Below are positions 46,407-57,091 of a DNA stretch of 64,000 nt, piece by piece. Source of the stretch: Chitiniphilus shinanonensis DSM 23277. Its GTDB lineage: Bacteria > Pseudomonadota > Gammaproteobacteria > Burkholderiales > Chitinibacteraceae. The position numbers were made by a program, and so were the translations under genes. The stretch lies in the NCBI RefSeq assembly GCF_000374805.1, contig NZ_KB895345.1, positions 1-64,000 on the forward strand, given 5' to 3'. The notes under the pieces are model-generated. The model was given only the letters and a program-made list of their open reading frames with translations. It searched no databases and was not told the origin of the DNA. Position 1 is the stretch's first letter, and each line of letters begins with the position of its first letter.

Positions 46407-47209
46407 TACGCACGGCGAGCCGTCACCTGGGCGATCTCACCATCGTCGAGACAGACTGCCGTCAACTGCCCACCCCAGATACAACCGGTATCGATCGCCC
46501 AGATATCCGGGCGCACCAGCAGCCCCAATGCCGACCAGTGCCCGCAGACCACCCTTGGCGTTGCGCATCGTCTACCGAAGTCAAACCACGGCACCAGCCC
46601 AGGCGGCGCCTGTTCCAGTTCTCCCTTGTACTTGAGCTGCAAGGCGCCCGCGTCGTCGACGAAACGCATGCGGGTGCAGGCATTGATGGTGAAGCGCCAC
46701 CGATCGGCCTCGGATGTAGCGCCTAGCCAATGACTGGGCTTGTTGCCATACATGTCGGCCAAAGCCGGCTGCCAGGCGGACCGGGCAAGCGCCGCCTGAA
46801 CTTCGCCGCAAGCGTCTGCCAACTGATCAAGCGTCCAGCCCGGCCAGATGCCGGCGTGGACCACCACGATATCGCCCAGCGACCGCATCAACGGTTGCCG
46901 CCTCAGCCAATCGCATAACTCCGCCCCATCCGCCGCGGCGAGCACCGCATCCAGGGTGTCCCCGCCACGCGGACTGGCGTGGCCTGCGAAACAGGCCAGC
47001 AGATGCAGGTCGTGGTTGCCCAGCACCGGGAAGACGCTGTCCTGATGGGCATGGGCCCAGCGCAGCACCTCCAACGAGGATGGCCCCCTGTTCACCAAGT
47101 CGCCGACCAGGTACAAAGTGTCCGAACCGGCGCGAAAACCAATGAGCGCCAGCAGATCGTCCAGCTCGTCAGCACACCCTTGGATATCACCGATTGCATA
47201 GCGGGCCAT
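46385..47209 (-). CDS. apaH: diadenosine tetraphosphatase
   Basis: A 274-aa symmetrical Ap4A hydrolase of the calcineurin-like phosphoesterase fold; it also removes Np4-type caps from RNA. Metal-binding motifs are YAIGDIQGC, VGDLVNRGP and LGNHDLHLL, with later VVHAGIWPGW and VCGHWSALGL. Start chosen at 47209 (MARYAIGDIQG, GAGAA at 8 bases); a Met three codons upstream is nearly as good. The 3' end overlaps the end of olsA by about 20 bases in convergent orientation. Confidence 0.93.
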   Translation of the reverse strand: MARYAIGDIQGCADELDDLLALIGFRAGSDTLYLVGDLVNRGPSSLEVLRWAHAHQDSVFPVLGNHDLHLLACFAGHASPRGGDTLDAVLAAADGAELCDWLRRQPLMRSLGDIVVVHAGIWPGWTLDQLADACGEVQAALARSAWQPALADMYGNKPSHWLGATSEADRWRFTINACTRMRFVDDAGALQLKYKGELEQAPPGLVPWFDFGRRCATPRVVCGHWSALGLLVRPDIWAIDTGCIWGGQLTAVCLDDGEIAQVTARRAYQAVGEA

Positions 47210-47255
47210 ACGATTCATTCTCTATAAAGAATTAACTTACAAATTCGAGTGGCAT

Positions 47256-48140
47256 ATGCTCCGCAGCGCCCTTCCCACCTACGACGTCTGGATCGATCGC
47301 TTGGCCGCCTGCGAGCTGCCGGTGCTGCAGTATACGTGTGCCCGCCTCCAGGACCTGCAAAGCCGTGTCGACGACATCAGCATCCGCGATATCGCCCGAC
47401 CGATCCGGCGCGATGCGTTGATGACGCTACGGGTCATCCGCTTCCTTCAGATGCACCGGCATGTGTCGCAAGTGACCGACGTCAACACCGTGGATCGCGT
47501 GCTGATGATGATCGGCATGCGCGGCTTCATCCGCGAATTTGGCCAGGCCGTCACGGTGGAAACGCGTCTGCACAACGCACCGATCGCACTCGCCAATGTG
47601 CGACGCATCCTTGCCCGCGCCGGGTTGGCGGCCCAATTCGCGGAAGCGATGGCCGGCATGCGACGCGACATCGACCCCGAGGAGGTGGCCACGGCGAGCC
47701 TGCTGCATGACACCGTCGAGATCCTCCTGTGGCTGATCGCACCGCAACTCGCATCCGAGATCGAGACCCTGCAGCAGGCTCAGCCTGATCTGCGCACGCG
47801 CGACGCCCAGCGGGAAGTACTGGGCCACACACTGTTCGATCTTCAACTGGCGCTGGTCCAGCGCTGGCACCTGCCCACGCTGCTGGCGCACCTGATGGAT
47901 GAACGTTACTTGAACGAGCCGCGAGTGCGGACGGTGATTGTTGCCACGGCGTTGTCCCGGCACCTTTACCGCGGCTGGGATAACGCGGCACTGCCGGACG
48001 ATTATCAGGCGGTTTCCGAACTGGTCTCCATCGATCCGGACGAAGCCTATGCGCTGGTCAGGAATGTCGCGCTCAAGGCAGGTAGGGAATGGCACTGGTA
48101 CGAAACACTGCCGCCGATGGCACTGCGCCCCAGGCCTTGA
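47256..48140 (+). CDS. HDOD domain protein
   Basis: A 294-aa protein with an HDOD (HD-related output) domain over about residues 15-210. Segments such as ELPVLQYTCARLQDL, DISIRDIARPIRRDALMTLR and SLLHDTVEILLWLIAP match the family. The HD metal residues are incomplete, as is usual for HDOD. Such proteins act in signalling, often as two-component or c-di-GMP outputs; no extra domain is fused here. It is divergent from apaH with 46 bases between. Confidence 0.8.
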   Translation: MLRSALPTYDVWIDRLAACELPVLQYTCARLQDLQSRVDDISIRDIARPIRRDALMTLRVIRFLQMHRHVSQVTDVNTVDRVLMMIGMRGFIREFGQAVTVETRLHNAPIALANVRRILARAGLAAQFAEAMAGMRRDIDPEEVATASLLHDTVEILLWLIAPQLASEIETLQQAQPDLRTRDAQREVLGHTLFDLQLALVQRWHLPTLLAHLMDERYLNEPRVRTVIVATALSRHLYRGWDNAALPDDYQAVSELVSIDPDEAYALVRNVALKAGREWHWYETLPPMALRPRP

Positions 48141-48159
48141 TCCACGTATCGGATGTACC

Positions 48160-48192
48160 AAAACAAAAGGCCAGCAATCGCTGGCCTTTTGT
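48160..48192. terminator. bidirectional terminator, HDOD gene / rplQ operon
   Basis: Stem CAAAAGGCCAGC / GCTGGCCTTTTG with a 4-base loop. It ends both the HDOD transcript and the alpha ribosomal operon. Confidence 0.9.
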
Positions 48193-48207
48193 CTGGAGCA
48201 ACCACGC

Positions 48208-48603
48208 TTATTCGGCGTCGTTGCCTTCCACCACTTCCGCCTCTTCCGGACGGTCCACCAGCTCGACCAACGCCATCGGGGCGTTGTCGCCGGCACGGAA
48301 GCCGCACTTCAGAATACGCAGGTAGCCGCCGTTGCGGGCCGCATAGCGCGGGCCCAACACGTCGAACAGCTTCACCACGATCTCGCGATCGCGGGTGCGG
48401 TCGAACGCCAGACGACGGTTGGCCAGCGACGGAGCCTTGCCCAGGGTGATCAGCGGCTCGGCGACGCGGCGCAGTTCCTTGGCCTTCGGCAGCGTGGTCT
48501 TGATGACTTCGTGACGCAGCAGCGCGTTCGCCAGGTTGCGCAGCAGCGCCTGACGATGGCTGGACGTACGATTGAGTTTACGATTGGCTAAACGGTGACG
48601 CAT
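48208..48603 (-). CDS. rplQ: 50S ribosomal protein bL17
   Basis: A 131-aa protein starting [20 protein letters not shown], an unmistakable bL17. It has an acidic tail of about 13 residues (ending VVEGNDAE) beyond the E. coli length. It is the last gene of the alpha operon, 24 bases after rpoA, followed by a terminator. Confidence 0.97.
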   Translation of the reverse strand: MRHRLANRKLNRTSSHRQALLRNLANALLRHEVIKTTLPKAKELRRVAEPLITLGKAPSLANRRLAFDRTRDREIVVKLFDVLGPRYAARNGGYLRILKCGFRAGDNAPMALVELVDRPEEAEVVEGNDAE

Positions 48604-48627
48604 TTGTCAGTTCCTTTACCTTGCCGA

Positions 48628-49611
48628 TCACGGCTTGTCCAAGCCGGCCGGCGGCCAGTTTTCGAGGCGCATGCCCAGGCTGAGGCCCTTCGAGGCGAGC
48701 ACTTCCTTGATTTCGTTCAAGGACTTGCGGCCCAGGTTCGGCGCCTTGAGAAGCTCGGTCTCGGTGCGCTGGATCAGATCGCCGATGTAGTAGATGTTTT
48801 CCGCCTTCAAGCAGTTGGCCGAACGCACCGTCAACTCGAGATCGTCCACCGGGCGCAGCAGGATCGGGTCGATCTGCGGCGCTGCCGGCTTCTCTTCCTC
48901 GACCGGCGTACCTTCCAGATCGGCAAACACCGACAACTGATCCACCAGGATGCGCGCGGCTTGCCGCACGGCATCTTCCGGGGTCAACACGCCGTTGGTC
49001 TCGATTTCGAGAATCAGGCGGTCCAGGTCGGTACGCTGCTCGACGCGGGCACTTTCGACGGCGTAGCTGACGCGACGGATCGGGCTGAACGAGGCATCCA
49101 GCTGGATGGTACCGATGCTCCGCGACTCGTCGCGGTTGGCACGGGCGGGCGCCGGTTGGTAGCCGCGCCCCTTCTCCACCTTGATTTCCATGTTCAGCTT
49201 GCCGCCGGCGGACAGGTGGGCGATGACGTGGTCGGGATTGACCACTTCCACGTCATGCGGCACCTGGATATCGCCAGCCTTGACCACGCCCTGTCCATCC
49301 TTGGTCAGGGTCAGCGCCACGGCTTCGCGGCCGTGCAGCTTGAGCACGACCCCCTTGAGATTCAGCAGGATGTCGACCACGTCTTCCTGCACGCCATCCA
49401 GCGCGCTGTATTCATGGACGACACCCTCGATCTTCACCTCGGTAGGCGCGAACCCGGGCATCGAAGACAGCAGGATGCGGCGCAGGGCGTTACCGAGCGT
49501 ATGGCCGTAACCGCGCTCGAACGGCTCCATCACCACCCGGGCTTGGGCGGCAGATTGAGCCTGCACGTCGATGATGCGCGGCTTGAGCAACTCATTAGCG
49601 AGGTTTTGCAT
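48628..49611 (-). CDS. rpoA: RNA polymerase alpha subunit
   Basis: A 327-aa subunit. The N-terminal domain (to about 235) carries the dimerisation region [20 protein letters not shown], and a short linker leads to the C-terminal domain with [15 protein letters not shown] and [16 protein letters not shown], which binds UP elements and activators. Order rpsM-rpsK-rpsD-rpoA-rplQ is the standard alpha operon. Confidence 0.98.
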   Translation of the reverse strand: MQNLANELLKPRIIDVQAQSAAQARVVMEPFERGYGHTLGNALRRILLSSMPGFAPTEVKIEGVVHEYSALDGVQEDVVDILLNLKGVVLKLHGREAVALTLTKDGQGVVKAGDIQVPHDVEVVNPDHVIAHLSAGGKLNMEIKVEKGRGYQPAPARANRDESRSIGTIQLDASFSPIRRVSYAVESARVEQRTDLDRLILEIETNGVLTPEDAVRQAARILVDQLSVFADLEGTPVEEEKPAAPQIDPILLRPVDDLELTVRSANCLKAENIYYIGDLIQRTETELLKAPNLGRKSLNEIKEVLASKGLSLGMRLENWPPAGLDKP

Positions 49612-49646
49612 GTATCAGTATCCCTTGGCCTTTCCGGGGCAGCTAA

Positions 49647-50267
49647 TTACTTGGAGTAGAATTCCACGACCAGCGACTCGTTGATGTCGCTGGAAAGATC
49701 GGAACGCTCCGGCGCGTTCTTGAACACGCCTTCCATCTTCTTGCTGTCGACCTGCACCCAGTTCGGGAAACCGATGCCTTCGGCCAGCGAGAGCGCTTCT
49801 TGGATGCGCACTTGCTTCTTGGCCTTTTCACGCACCGACACGGCGTCGCCGGTCTTCACCTGGAAAGAGGGGATGTTCACCACGTTGCCGTTCACCACCA
49901 CGGCCTTGTGCGACACCAGCTGGCGCGCTTCGGCGCGAGTGGAGGCAAAGCCCATGCGATAGACGACGTTGTCCAGGCGCGACTCGAGCAGCTTCAACAG
50001 GTTTTCACCGGTCGAGCCCTTGCGACGGGCAGCCTCTTCGAAATAGCGGCGGAACTGACGTTCCAGCACGCCGTAGATGCGACGGATCTTCTGCTTTTCG
50101 CGCAGGTGAACGCCGTAGTCGGACAGACGGGTGTTCTTCGCGCCATGCTGGCCTGGGGCTTGCTCCAGCTTGCACTTGCTGTCGAGGGAACGACGTGCGC
50201 TCTTGAGGAAAAGATCCGTGCCTTCGCGACGTGCGAGTTTGCACTTGGGTCCAATATAACGAGCCAT
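49647..50267 (-). CDS. rpsD: 30S ribosomal protein uS4
   Basis: A 206-aa primary 16S-binding protein. N-terminus [20 protein letters not shown]; the S4 RNA-binding domain spans about 95-160 ([20 protein letters not shown]). In E. coli uS4 represses the alpha operon by binding a pseudoknot ahead of rpsM; I did not verify such a fold here. Confidence 0.98.
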   Translation of the reverse strand: MARYIGPKCKLARREGTDLFLKSARRSLDSKCKLEQAPGQHGAKNTRLSDYGVHLREKQKIRRIYGVLERQFRRYFEEAARRKGSTGENLLKLLESRLDNVVYRMGFASTRAEARQLVSHKAVVVNGNVVNIPSFQVKTGDAVSVREKAKKQVRIQEALSLAEGIGFPNWVQVDSKKMEGVFKNAPERSDLSSDINESLVVEFYSK

Positions 50268-50281
50268 GTTCTACTCCGGGA

Positions 50282-50674
50282 TTAGATACGACGCTTTTTC
50301 GGAGGACGGCAGCCGTTGTGCGGCACCGGCGTCACATCCGAAATGCTGGTGATCTTGAAGCCGAGGGCGTTCAGAGCACGCACCGCCGACTCACGACCCG
50401 GACCAGGACCCTTGATACGAACTTCAAGGTTCTTCACACCATATTCTTGGGCAACTTTACCAGCGTGCTCCGCGGCCACCTGGGCAGCGAAGGGTGTACT
50501 TTTCCGAGAGCCCTTAAAACCAGCACCGCCCGAGGTAGCCCAAGAAAGTGCATTGCCTTGGCGATCGGTGATGGTAATGATCGTGTTGTTGAAGGAAGCG
50601 TGCACATGCACGATGCCTTCCGACACGCTCTTTTTGACTTTCTTCCGTACACGCACTGTGTTTGCTTTAGCCAT
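50282..50674 (-). CDS. rpsK: 30S ribosomal protein uS11
   Basis: A 130-aa protein with the uS11 core [20 protein letters not shown] and the C-terminal [18 protein letters not shown]. It lines the platform near the Shine-Dalgarno site. It is 30 bases downstream of rpsM. Confidence 0.98.
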   Translation of the reverse strand: MAKANTVRVRKKVKKSVSEGIVHVHASFNNTIITITDRQGNALSWATSGGAGFKGSRKSTPFAAQVAAEHAGKVAQEYGVKNLEVRIKGPGPGRESAVRALNALGFKITSISDVTPVPHNGCRPPKKRRI

Positions 50675-50704
50675 TCTTTAAATCCTTAATTTACGCTGCG
50701 GCGA

Positions 50705-51067
50705 TTATTTCTTGCCGGCGATAGGCTTGCGCGGGCCCTTGCGAGTGCGCGCATTGGTACGCGTGCGTTGGCCGCGCACCGGAAGGCCCTTGCGATGGCG
50801 GAAGCCGCGATAGCAGCCAAGGTCCATCAGACGCTTGATGCTCATCGTAACTTCGCGGCGCAGATCACCTTCGACGACGTACTTGCCGACTTCTTCACGC
50901 AGCTTGTCCAGCTCAGCTTCACTGAGATCCTTGACCTTCTTGGCCGGCTCGATGCCGGTGGCAGCGCAGACAGCGATCGCACGAGTGCGGCCGATGCCGT
51001 AGATTGCCTGAAGGCCGATCACAGTATGCTGATGATTAGGGATGTTAACCCCAGCAATACGGGCCAT
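50705..51067 (-). CDS. rpsM: 30S ribosomal protein uS13
   Basis: A 120-aa protein beginning [20 protein letters not shown] and ending in the basic tail [19 protein letters not shown] that contacts P-site tRNA. It sits 60 bases downstream of rpmJ. Confidence 0.98.
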   Translation of the reverse strand: MARIAGVNIPNHQHTVIGLQAIYGIGRTRAIAVCAATGIEPAKKVKDLSEAELDKLREEVGKYVVEGDLRREVTMSIKRLMDLGCYRGFRHRKGLPVRGQRTRTNARTRKGPRKPIAGKK

Positions 51068-51127
51068 ACTTCTTTACCCCAGGTTCAAAAAGTTGCGGAT
51101 TATAGCAACCGGAGCTGATTCACTCAA

Positions 51128-51241
51128 TCAGCCTTGGCGCTGCTTGTGCCGCGGGTCCGTGCAGATCACGCGCACCACGCGATTGCGGCGGATGATCTTG
51201 CAGTTGCGGCAGATTTTCTTGACCGATGCTTGAACTCTCAT
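51128..51241 (-). CDS. rpmJ: 50S ribosomal protein bL36
   Basis: A 37-aa protein too short for most gene finders, read on the minus strand from ATG at 51241 to a TGA at 51128. N-terminus [19 protein letters not shown]. The zinc ligands Cys11, Cys14, Cys27 and His32 are all present, so this is the zinc-containing (C+) form. It lies between infA and rpsM, the usual place. Confidence 0.96.
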   Translation of the reverse strand: MRVQASVKKICRNCKIIRRNRVVRVICTDPRHKQRQG

Positions 51242-51278
51242 CGTCTGGTCCTTTCATCTAAAGTGAGCTTCCGTCGAA

Positions 51279-51497
51279 TCACTTCGTCCGGAATACGATG
51301 CGAGCCTTGGTCAGGTCATAAGGGGTGAGTTCCACCGTAACCTTATCGCCCGGGAGGATGCGGATATAGTGCATTCGCATCTTGCCGGAGATATGACCAA
51401 GGACCACATGTCCGTTTTCAAGCTTGACCCGGAACGTCGCGTTGGGGAGCGTTTCCAGGACTTCGCCCTGCATCTGAATAACGTCTTCTTTCGCCAT
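51279..51497 (-). CDS. infA: translation initiation factor IF-1
   Basis: A 72-aa OB-fold protein starting [20 protein letters not shown] at 51497; the longer frame to 51665 is inside secY. It contains [20 protein letters not shown] and [15 protein letters not shown]. It occupies the ribosomal A site during initiation. Location between secY and rpmJ is typical of betaproteobacteria but not of E. coli. Confidence 0.97.
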   Translation of the reverse strand: MAKEDVIQMQGEVLETLPNATFRVKLENGHVVLGHISGKMRMHYIRILPGDKVTVELTPYDLTKARIVFRTK

Positions 51498-51517
51498 GTT
51501 CGTCGATTCAGTCCGGC

Positions 51518-52828
51518 TTAGGCCGCGCCCTTGAAGTTTGCCTTCTTCAGCAGGCTCTCGTACTGATGCGACAGCACGTAGGACTGCATCTGCGCCATGA
51601 AGTCCATGGTCACCACCACCAGAATCAGCAGCGAGGTGCCGCCGAAATAGAAGGGGACGTTCCACTTCAGGATCAGGAATTCAGGAATCAGGCAAATCAC
51701 GGTGATGTACACCGCCCCGATCAGCGTGAGCTTCAGGATCAGCTTCTCGATGTAGCGCGCGGTATGCTCCCCAGGACGGTACCCCGGAATCATCGCCCCG
51801 CTCTTCTTCAGGTTGTCCGCGGTTTCCCGGGGATTGAACACCAGGGCGGTATAGAAGTAGCAGAAGAAGATGATGGCAGCGGCGTACAGCAACACATACA
51901 CGGGCTGGCCCGGATGCAGGGTGTCACCGATGGCCTTCAGCCAGCCCAGCTTCTCGCTGTTGCCCGTCCAGGACAGCAACGTGGCCGGGAACAGGATGAT
52001 CGACGAGGCGAAGATCGGCGGGATCACGCCCGCCATGTTGATCTTCAGCGGCAGATGCGTGCTCTGGGCCTGCATCACGCGATTGCCGACCTGGCGCTTG
52101 GCATACTGCACTGGCACCTTGCGCTGGCCACGCTCGACGAACACCACGGCAGCGGTCAGCAGCACCACACCCACGGCCAGGAACAGCGCCAGGATTTCGT
52201 GCAGGCTGCCGGCCTGTACCAGTGACAGCGTCTTGCCGATGGCGCTGGGCACGCCGGCGGCGATACCGGCACAGATCAGGATCGAGATCCCGTTGCCGAT
52301 ACCGCGTTCGGTGATCTGCTCGCCCAGCCACATCAGGAACATGGTGCCGGTCACCAACGTCACCACCGTGGTGAAGACGAACATGCCCTGCGACATCAGT
52401 ACCAGGTTGGGCTGCTTGAACAGCATCATCGCAATGCCGAAGCTTTGCGCTGTAGCCAGCAGCACCGTGGCATAACGCGTGTACTGCGTGATCTTGCGTC
52501 GGCCGGCCTCCCCTTCCTTCTTCAATTGCTTGAGCGAGGGAAACACTTCGGAGCCGAGTTGCATGATGATCGATGCCGAGATATACGGCATGATCCCGAT
52601 CGCAAACACGGTGAAGCGGGACAGCGCACCGCCCGAGAACATGTTGAACATGTTCAGCAGGCCGGTTTGCGAGGAATTGAACAGCTTTGCCAGTTCCACC
52701 GGGTTGATGCCCGGCACGGGGATATGCGCCCCGATGCGGTACACGATCAATGCACCGATCAGGAACCAGATTCGCTTCTTCAGATCCGCGAACTTGCTGC
52801 CTGCGGAAGCCATAGCGGGATTTGCCAC
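51518..52828 (-). CDS. secY: protein translocase subunit SecY
   Basis: A 436-aa channel with ten transmembrane helices. I chose the GTG at 52828 ([20 protein letters not shown]), preceded by AGAGG at good spacing; an ATG at 52873 would overlap rplO by 20 bases and add unrelated residues. Landmarks are the plug region ([20 protein letters not shown]), [15 protein letters not shown] in cytoplasmic loop 4 and [20 protein letters not shown]. It forms the Sec pore with SecE and SecG. Confidence 0.95.
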   Translation of the reverse strand: MANPAMASAGSKFADLKKRIWFLIGALIVYRIGAHIPVPGINPVELAKLFNSSQTGLLNMFNMFSGGALSRFTVFAIGIMPYISASIIMQLGSEVFPSLKQLKKEGEAGRRKITQYTRYATVLLATAQSFGIAMMLFKQPNLVLMSQGMFVFTTVVTLVTGTMFLMWLGEQITERGIGNGISILICAGIAAGVPSAIGKTLSLVQAGSLHEILALFLAVGVVLLTAAVVFVERGQRKVPVQYAKRQVGNRVMQAQSTHLPLKINMAGVIPPIFASSIILFPATLLSWTGNSEKLGWLKAIGDTLHPGQPVYVLLYAAAIIFFCYFYTALVFNPRETADNLKKSGAMIPGYRPGEHTARYIEKLILKLTLIGAVYITVICLIPEFLILKWNVPFYFGGTSLLILVVVTMDFMAQMQSYVLSHQYESLLKKANFKGAA

Positions 52829-52853
52829 GTTGCTGCCTCTGCCTTGAGCTCGG

Positions 52854-53294
52854 TTACTCGACGATGCTGCCACCGGCGGCTTCGATCGCGGCGCGCGCGC
52901 CCTTGGTGGCCGACAGGCCCTTCAGGGTGATGGCGCGTTCGATCTTGCCGGCCAGGATGACCTTGACCGCGTGAGCATGCTGGCCGATGACACCGGCTTG
53001 CAGCAGCACAGCGTAGTCGATCTCGTTGACCGGCAGAGCGTTCAGGTCCGACAGACGAACCTCGGCGCTCTTGCCCTTGGCCAGCGAGACGAAGCCACGC
53101 TTCGGCAAACGGCGTTGCAGCGGCATTTGGCCGCCTTCGAAACCAACCTTGTGGAAACCGCCGGCGCGGGACTTTTGACCCTTGTGGCCACGGCCAGCGG
53201 TCTTGCCCAGGCCGGAGCCGATACCGCGACCGACGCGCTTCTTGGCGTGGGTCGAGCCTTCGGCGGGCTTCAGGTTGTTCAGTACGAGAGACAT
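52854..53294 (-). CDS. rplO: 50S ribosomal protein uL15
   Basis: A 146-aa protein: [20 protein letters not shown] at the start, the Gly-rich [20 protein letters not shown] near residue 22 and the basic [20 protein letters not shown]. It is one base after rpmD. Confidence 0.98.
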   Translation of the reverse strand: MSLVLNNLKPAEGSTHAKKRVGRGIGSGLGKTAGRGHKGQKSRAGGFHKVGFEGGQMPLQRRLPKRGFVSLAKGKSAEVRLSDLNALPVNEIDYAVLLQAGVIGQHAHAVKVILAGKIERAITLKGLSATKGARAAIEAAGGSIVE

Positions 53295-53295
53295 G

Positions 53296-53481
53296 TTAGC
53301 CCTCCACCTTCAGCAGGTAGCTGATCTTGTTGATCATGCCGCGGTTGGCCGGGGTGTCGATCACTTCGGCGGAGCTGTTCAGCTTCCGCAGACCGAGGCC
53401 GCGCGCGCACGCCTGGTGCGATTCCAGACGCCCGATCAGGCTCTTGACGAGCGTGACCTTGAGTTTCTTGGTTTCGCTCAT
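53296..53481 (-). CDS. rpmD: 50S ribosomal protein uL30
   Basis: A 61-aa protein with the uL30 motif [20 protein letters not shown] and [20 protein letters not shown]. The start overlaps the rpsE stop by one base (TAATG). Confidence 0.97.
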   Translation of the reverse strand: MSETKKLKVTLVKSLIGRLESHQACARGLGLRKLNSSAEVIDTPANRGMINKISYLLKVEG

Positions 53482-53993
53482 TACGCGTCTCCCAGAATTT
53501 CTTCGACCGTCTTGCCACGCTTGGCAGCGATATCGCCGGCCGTTTGCAGGCGAGCCAGGCCGTCCAGCGTGGCGCGAACCACGTTGTACGGATTGGTCGA
53601 GCCATGGATCTTGGCGCTGACGTTGTGCACGCCAGCCACTTCGAACACGGCGCGCATCGGGCCGCCGGCGATGATGCCGGTACCATCCGGGGCGGGCTGC
53701 ATGAACACGGTGGTGGCGCCATGGCGACCAACCACCGCATGCGGCACGGTGCCATTCTTCAGCGGCGCCTTGAACAGCTTGCGGCGGGCTTCGTCCAGAG
53801 CCTTCTGCACGGCGACCGGGACTTCCTTCGCCTTGCCCTTGCCCATGCCGACGCCACCGTCGCCATCACCGACCACGGTCAGTGCGGCGAAGCCGAGAAT
53901 ACGACCACCCTTCACGACCTTGGTGACGCGATTCACGCTCACCATTTTCTCGCGAAGGCCGTCGCCGCGATCTTCTACTTCGTTCCTAGCCAT
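53481..53993 (-). CDS. rpsE: 30S ribosomal protein uS5
   Basis: A 170-aa protein with the double-stranded-RNA-binding S5 domain ([20 protein letters not shown]) and the C-terminal fold [20 protein letters not shown]. It helps set decoding accuracy with uS4. It lies 14 bases downstream of rplR. Confidence 0.98.
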   Translation of the reverse strand: MARNEVEDRGDGLREKMVSVNRVTKVVKGGRILGFAALTVVGDGDGGVGMGKGKAKEVPVAVQKALDEARRKLFKAPLKNGTVPHAVVGRHGATTVFMQPAPDGTGIIAGGPMRAVFEVAGVHNVSAKIHGSTNPYNVVRATLDGLARLQTAGDIAAKRGKTVEEILGDA

Positions 53994-54007
53994 TTGATCA
54001 CTCCAAA

Positions 54008-54361
54008 TTAGAAGACGAGGCCGCCTTCGCGTGCGGCGTCAGCGAGCGCCTTCACGCGACCGTGGTAATGGAAACCGGAGCGGTCGAACGCTACCTTTTC
54101 CACGCCGGCTGCGCGGGCCTTCTCGGCGATGCGCTTGCCAACCAGCGTGGCTGCGTCGACGCTGCCGCCGTTCTTGACCTGGCCACGCACTTCGGCTTCG
54201 AGCGTCGACGCGCTGGCCAGCACCTTGGTGCCGTCCGCGTCGATGACCTGGGCGTAGATATGGCTGTTGGTGCGGTGCACCGACAGGCGCACCATCTTGA
54301 GCTCCGCAATCTTGGCACGGGTTTTACGTGCACGGCGGAGTCGAGTCTCTTTCTTGTCCAT
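54008..54361 (-). CDS. rplR: 50S ribosomal protein uL18
   Basis: A 117-aa 5S rRNA-binding protein. The Arg-rich N-terminus [18 protein letters not shown] is followed by the conserved [17 protein letters not shown] and the C-terminal [20 protein letters not shown]. Confidence 0.98.
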   Translation of the reverse strand: MDKKETRLRRARKTRAKIAELKMVRLSVHRTNSHIYAQVIDADGTKVLASASTLEAEVRGQVKNGGSVDAATLVGKRIAEKARAAGVEKVAFDRSGFHYHGRVKALADAAREGGLVF

Positions 54362-54374
54362 GATTCAGCCTCGA

Positions 54375-54908
54375 TTACTTCTTCTTGGTTTCTTTCAGAA
54401 CAACCACTTCGTCCGAATAACGGACACCCTTGCCCTTGTACGGCTCGGGTGCGCGGTATGCGCGGATCTCAGCGGCAACCTGACCAAGCGCCTGCTTGTC
54501 GGCAGACTTCAGAATGATTTCGGTCTGAGTCGGGGTTTCCACCTTCACGCCGGCAGGCATCTTGTGCGCCACAGGGTGGGAGAAACCCAGAGTCAGGTTC
54601 AGCGTGTCGCCTTGAGCTTGAGCGCGGTAACCGACGCCGACCAGGTTGAGCTTGCGCTCGAAACCCTTCGACACGCCGTTCACCATGTTGCTCACCAGCG
54701 CGCGCAGGGTACCGGACATTGCGCGGGCGGGCTTGCTGCCGTCACGGGCGGCAAACACGACTTCGTTGTTTTCGATCTTGACTTCGACGTTGCTGCTGAG
54801 CGCCTGGCTCAGCGTGCCGTTCGGGCCCTTGACGGTGATGGCACCGTCGTTGAGCTTGATTTCGACACCCGCCGGGATGGCGACCGGATTCTTCGCTACA
54901 CGAGACAT
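54375..54908 (-). CDS. rplF: 50S ribosomal protein uL6
   Basis: A 177-aa protein with the two L6 repeats. N-terminus [21 protein letters not shown]-terminal signature [20 protein letters not shown]. It sits near the sarcin-ricin loop. Confidence 0.98.
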   Translation of the reverse strand: MSRVAKNPVAIPAGVEIKLNDGAITVKGPNGTLSQALSSNVEVKIENNEVVFAARDGSKPARAMSGTLRALVSNMVNGVSKGFERKLNLVGVGYRAQAQGDTLNLTLGFSHPVAHKMPAGVKVETPTQTEIILKSADKQALGQVAAEIRAYRAPEPYKGKGVRYSDEVVVLKETKKK

Positions 54909-54920
54909 TGTTTCACCCCA

Positions 54921-55313
54921 TTACGCGACGAAGCACAGAAGCTCGCCACCAACACCGTTGGCACGCGCTTTGCGATCGGTCATCACACCCTTGGACGTGG
55001 ACAGGATTGCCACGCCAAGACCATTCATCACCTGCGGAATATCCGCAGCGCCCTTGTAGATGCGCAGGCCGGGCTTCGAGACGCGTTCGATGCGCTCGAT
55101 GACCGGGCGGCCGGCGTAGTACTTCAGCTCGATGGTGAGCTCGGGCTTCACTTCGCTGGTGACAGCGAACGACTCGATATAGCCTTCGTCCTGCAGCACC
55201 TTGGCGATCGCGACCTTCAGCTTCGAGGACGGCATCGTCACGGCGCCTTTTTCCGCACGCTGGGCGTTGCGGATGCGGGTCAGCATATCGGCGATAGGAT
55301 CATGCATTGCCAT
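54921..55313 (-). CDS. rpsH: 30S ribosomal protein uS8
   Basis: A 130-aa 16S-binding protein. The first Met ([18 protein letters not shown]) is preferred because GGAGAA lies 6 bases upstream; the second Met two codons later is also possible. The C-terminal motif [20 protein letters not shown] is intact. In E. coli uS8 is the repressor of the spc operon. Confidence 0.98.
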   Translation of the reverse strand: MAMHDPIADMLTRIRNAQRAEKGAVTMPSSKLKVAIAKVLQDEGYIESFAVTSEVKPELTIELKYYAGRPVIERIERVSKPGLRIYKGAADIPQVMNGLGVAILSTSKGVMTDRKARANGVGGELLCFVA

Positions 55314-55325
55314 GTTTTATTCTCC

Positions 55326-55631
55326 TTACCAGCTAGCCTTGACCACGCCGGGGATTTCGCCCTTCATGGCCAGTTCGCGCAGCTTGTTACGGCCGAGGCC
55401 GAACTTGCGGAAGACGCCGCGCGGGCGGCCGGTAATCGAGCAACGGGAGCCGGTACGGACCGGGCTGGCGTTACGCGGCAGTTGTTGCAGCTTGAGGCGC
55501 GCAGCGAAACGCTCCTCTTCGCTCACGCTCTGGTCGTTGACCACGGCCAGCAGCTTCTCGCGCTTGGCCGCGTACTTGGCGACCGTTGCGCGGCGCTTTT
55601 CTTCGCGATTAATCAGTGCAAGTTTTGCCAT
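55326..55631 (-). CDS. rpsN: 30S ribosomal protein uS14
   Basis: A 101-aa uS14 of the long zinc-free type. The start at 55631 gives [20 protein letters not shown]; a 16-residue upstream extension is inside rplE. The C-terminal signature is [20 protein letters not shown]; the CxxC pairs of the short form are absent. Confidence 0.97.
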   Translation of the reverse strand: MAKLALINREEKRRATVAKYAAKREKLLAVVNDQSVSEEERFAARLKLQQLPRNASPVRTGSRCSITGRPRGVFRKFGLGRNKLRELAMKGEIPGVVKASW

Positions 55632-55638
55632 GATCGCC

Positions 55639-56178
55639 TCAATTCTTGAACGGGAACTTGAAGGCGGCCAGCAGGGCACGCGCTTCGTCGTCGGTCTTGG
55701 CGGTGGTGGTGATGGTGATGTTCATCCCACGCAGCGCGTCGATCTTGTCGTACTCGATCTCCGGGAAGATGATCTGTTCACGCACGCCCATGTTGTAATT
55801 GCCACGACCATCGAACGACTTGGCGGGGATACCGCGGAAGTCGCGAACGCGCGGCAGGGCCACGGTCACCAGACGATCGAGGAATTCATACATGCGATCA
55901 CGACGCAGGGTGACCTTGCAGCCAACCGGGTAACCGTCACGAATCTTGAAGCCGGCGATGGACTTCTTGGCCTTGGTCACGACAACCTTTTGACCGGCGA
56001 TCTTTTCCAGATCGCCCACGGCGTGTTCCATCACCTTCTTGTCAGCAACCGCTTCACCCACACCCATGTTGATGGTGATCTTTTCGATGCGCGGCACTTC
56101 CATCACGGACTTGTAACCGAACTGCTCGATGAGCGCCGGCACAATCTTTTCTTGGTAAATATCTTGCAGACGAGTCAT
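55639..56178 (-). CDS. rplE: 50S ribosomal protein uL5
   Basis: A 179-aa 5S rRNA-binding protein. N-terminus [20 protein letters not shown]; conserved [20 protein letters not shown] and [20 protein letters not shown]. It lies 7 bases ahead of rpsN. Confidence 0.98.
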   Translation of the reverse strand: MTRLQDIYQEKIVPALIEQFGYKSVMEVPRIEKITINMGVGEAVADKKVMEHAVGDLEKIAGQKVVVTKAKKSIAGFKIRDGYPVGCKVTLRRDRMYEFLDRLVTVALPRVRDFRGIPAKSFDGRGNYNMGVREQIIFPEIEYDKIDALRGMNITITTTAKTDDEARALLAAFKFPFKN

Positions 56179-56192
56179 GTTCGTTCTTCCCC

Positions 56193-56513
56193 TTAGCCGC
56201 CGACGACTTCGCCGTTGGACTTGAAGACGCGAACCTTTTTGCCGTCTTCCAGCACCTTGAAGCCCACGCGATCAGCCTTGCCGGTCGCGGCATTGAAGAT
56301 CGCCACGTTGGACACGTGAATCGGCATGGTCTTCTCGACGATGCCACCTTGCACGTTGCGCATCGGGTTCGGCTTCTGGTGCTTCTTCACCACGTTCACG
56401 CCTTCCACGACCACGCGGTCGTCGGCCGGGAACACGCGCAGCACAGTGCCGCGACGACCCTTGTCCTTGCCAGCGATGATGACGACTTCGTCGCCTTTGC
56501 GAATCTTGTTCAT
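56193..56513 (-). CDS. rplX: 50S ribosomal protein uL24
   Basis: A 106-aa KOW-domain protein: [20 protein letters not shown] at the start, then [20 protein letters not shown]. It is an assembly initiator of the large subunit. Confidence 0.98.
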   Translation of the reverse strand: MNKIRKGDEVVIIAGKDKGRRGTVLRVFPADDRVVVEGVNVVKKHQKPNPMRNVQGGIVEKTMPIHVSNVAIFNAATGKADRVGFKVLEDGKKVRVFKSNGEVVGG

Positions 56514-56523
56514 ACCGTTCCCC

Positions 56524-56892
56524 TTACAGCACTTCCGGCGCGAGCGACACGATCTTCATGAAGCGCTCGGTACGCAGTTCACGCGTCACCGGCCCGAAGA
56601 TGCGGGTGCCGATCGGCTCCAGCTTGTTGTTGAGGAGGACGGCGGCATTGCCGTCGAACTTGATCAGCGAGCCATCAGCGCGACGCACGCCCTTGGCGGT
56701 ACGAACCACCACGGCATTGTAGACGTCGCCCTTCTTGACACGACCACGGGGGGCCGCGTCCTTGATGCTCACCTTGATGATGTCGCCGACAGCTGCATAG
56801 CGACGCTTGGAGCCGCCCAACACCTTGATGCACATAACGCTGCGCGCACCAGTGTTGTCCGCAACCTCCAGCATGGATTGCATTTGGATCAT
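56524..56892 (-). CDS. rplN: 50S ribosomal protein uL14
   Basis: A 122-aa protein: [20 protein letters not shown] at the start and [20 protein letters not shown] near the end. It is the first gene of the spc operon, separated from rpsQ by a 199-base gap that holds a strong terminator and an additional hairpin GTCCTGG-ttctg-CCAGGAC upstream of its ribosome-binding site. Confidence 0.98.
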   Translation of the reverse strand: MIQMQSMLEVADNTGARSVMCIKVLGGSKRRYAAVGDIIKVSIKDAAPRGRVKKGDVYNAVVVRTAKGVRRADGSLIKFDGNAAVLLNNKLEPIGTRIFGPVTRELRTERFMKIVSLAPEVL

Positions 56893-57030
56893 TTAAAAAC
56901 AACCTCCAACTTAACCCGCGAATGTCCTGGCAGAACCAGGACGGCGCCCGGCAAAACCAGGCAAACGCGACCAGTTTTGGACCCCGAAGGGGAAGGAACA
57001 AACACGGCAACAAACGCCGCCGTGAGACGG

Positions 57031-57064
57031 AAAAACGGGCATTGTACTCAAAGTACAATGCCCG
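57031..57064 (-). terminator. terminator between rpsQ (S10 operon) and rplN (spc operon)
   Basis: Perfect 13-bp stem CGGGCATTGTACT / AGTACAATGCCCG with a 3-base loop, followed on the minus strand by TTTTT. It ends the S10 operon 28 bases after the rpsQ stop. No clear spc promoter was found in the 110 bases that follow. Confidence 0.9.
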
Positions 57065-57091
57065 CGCAAGAACTTATACCAATCCAATGAC

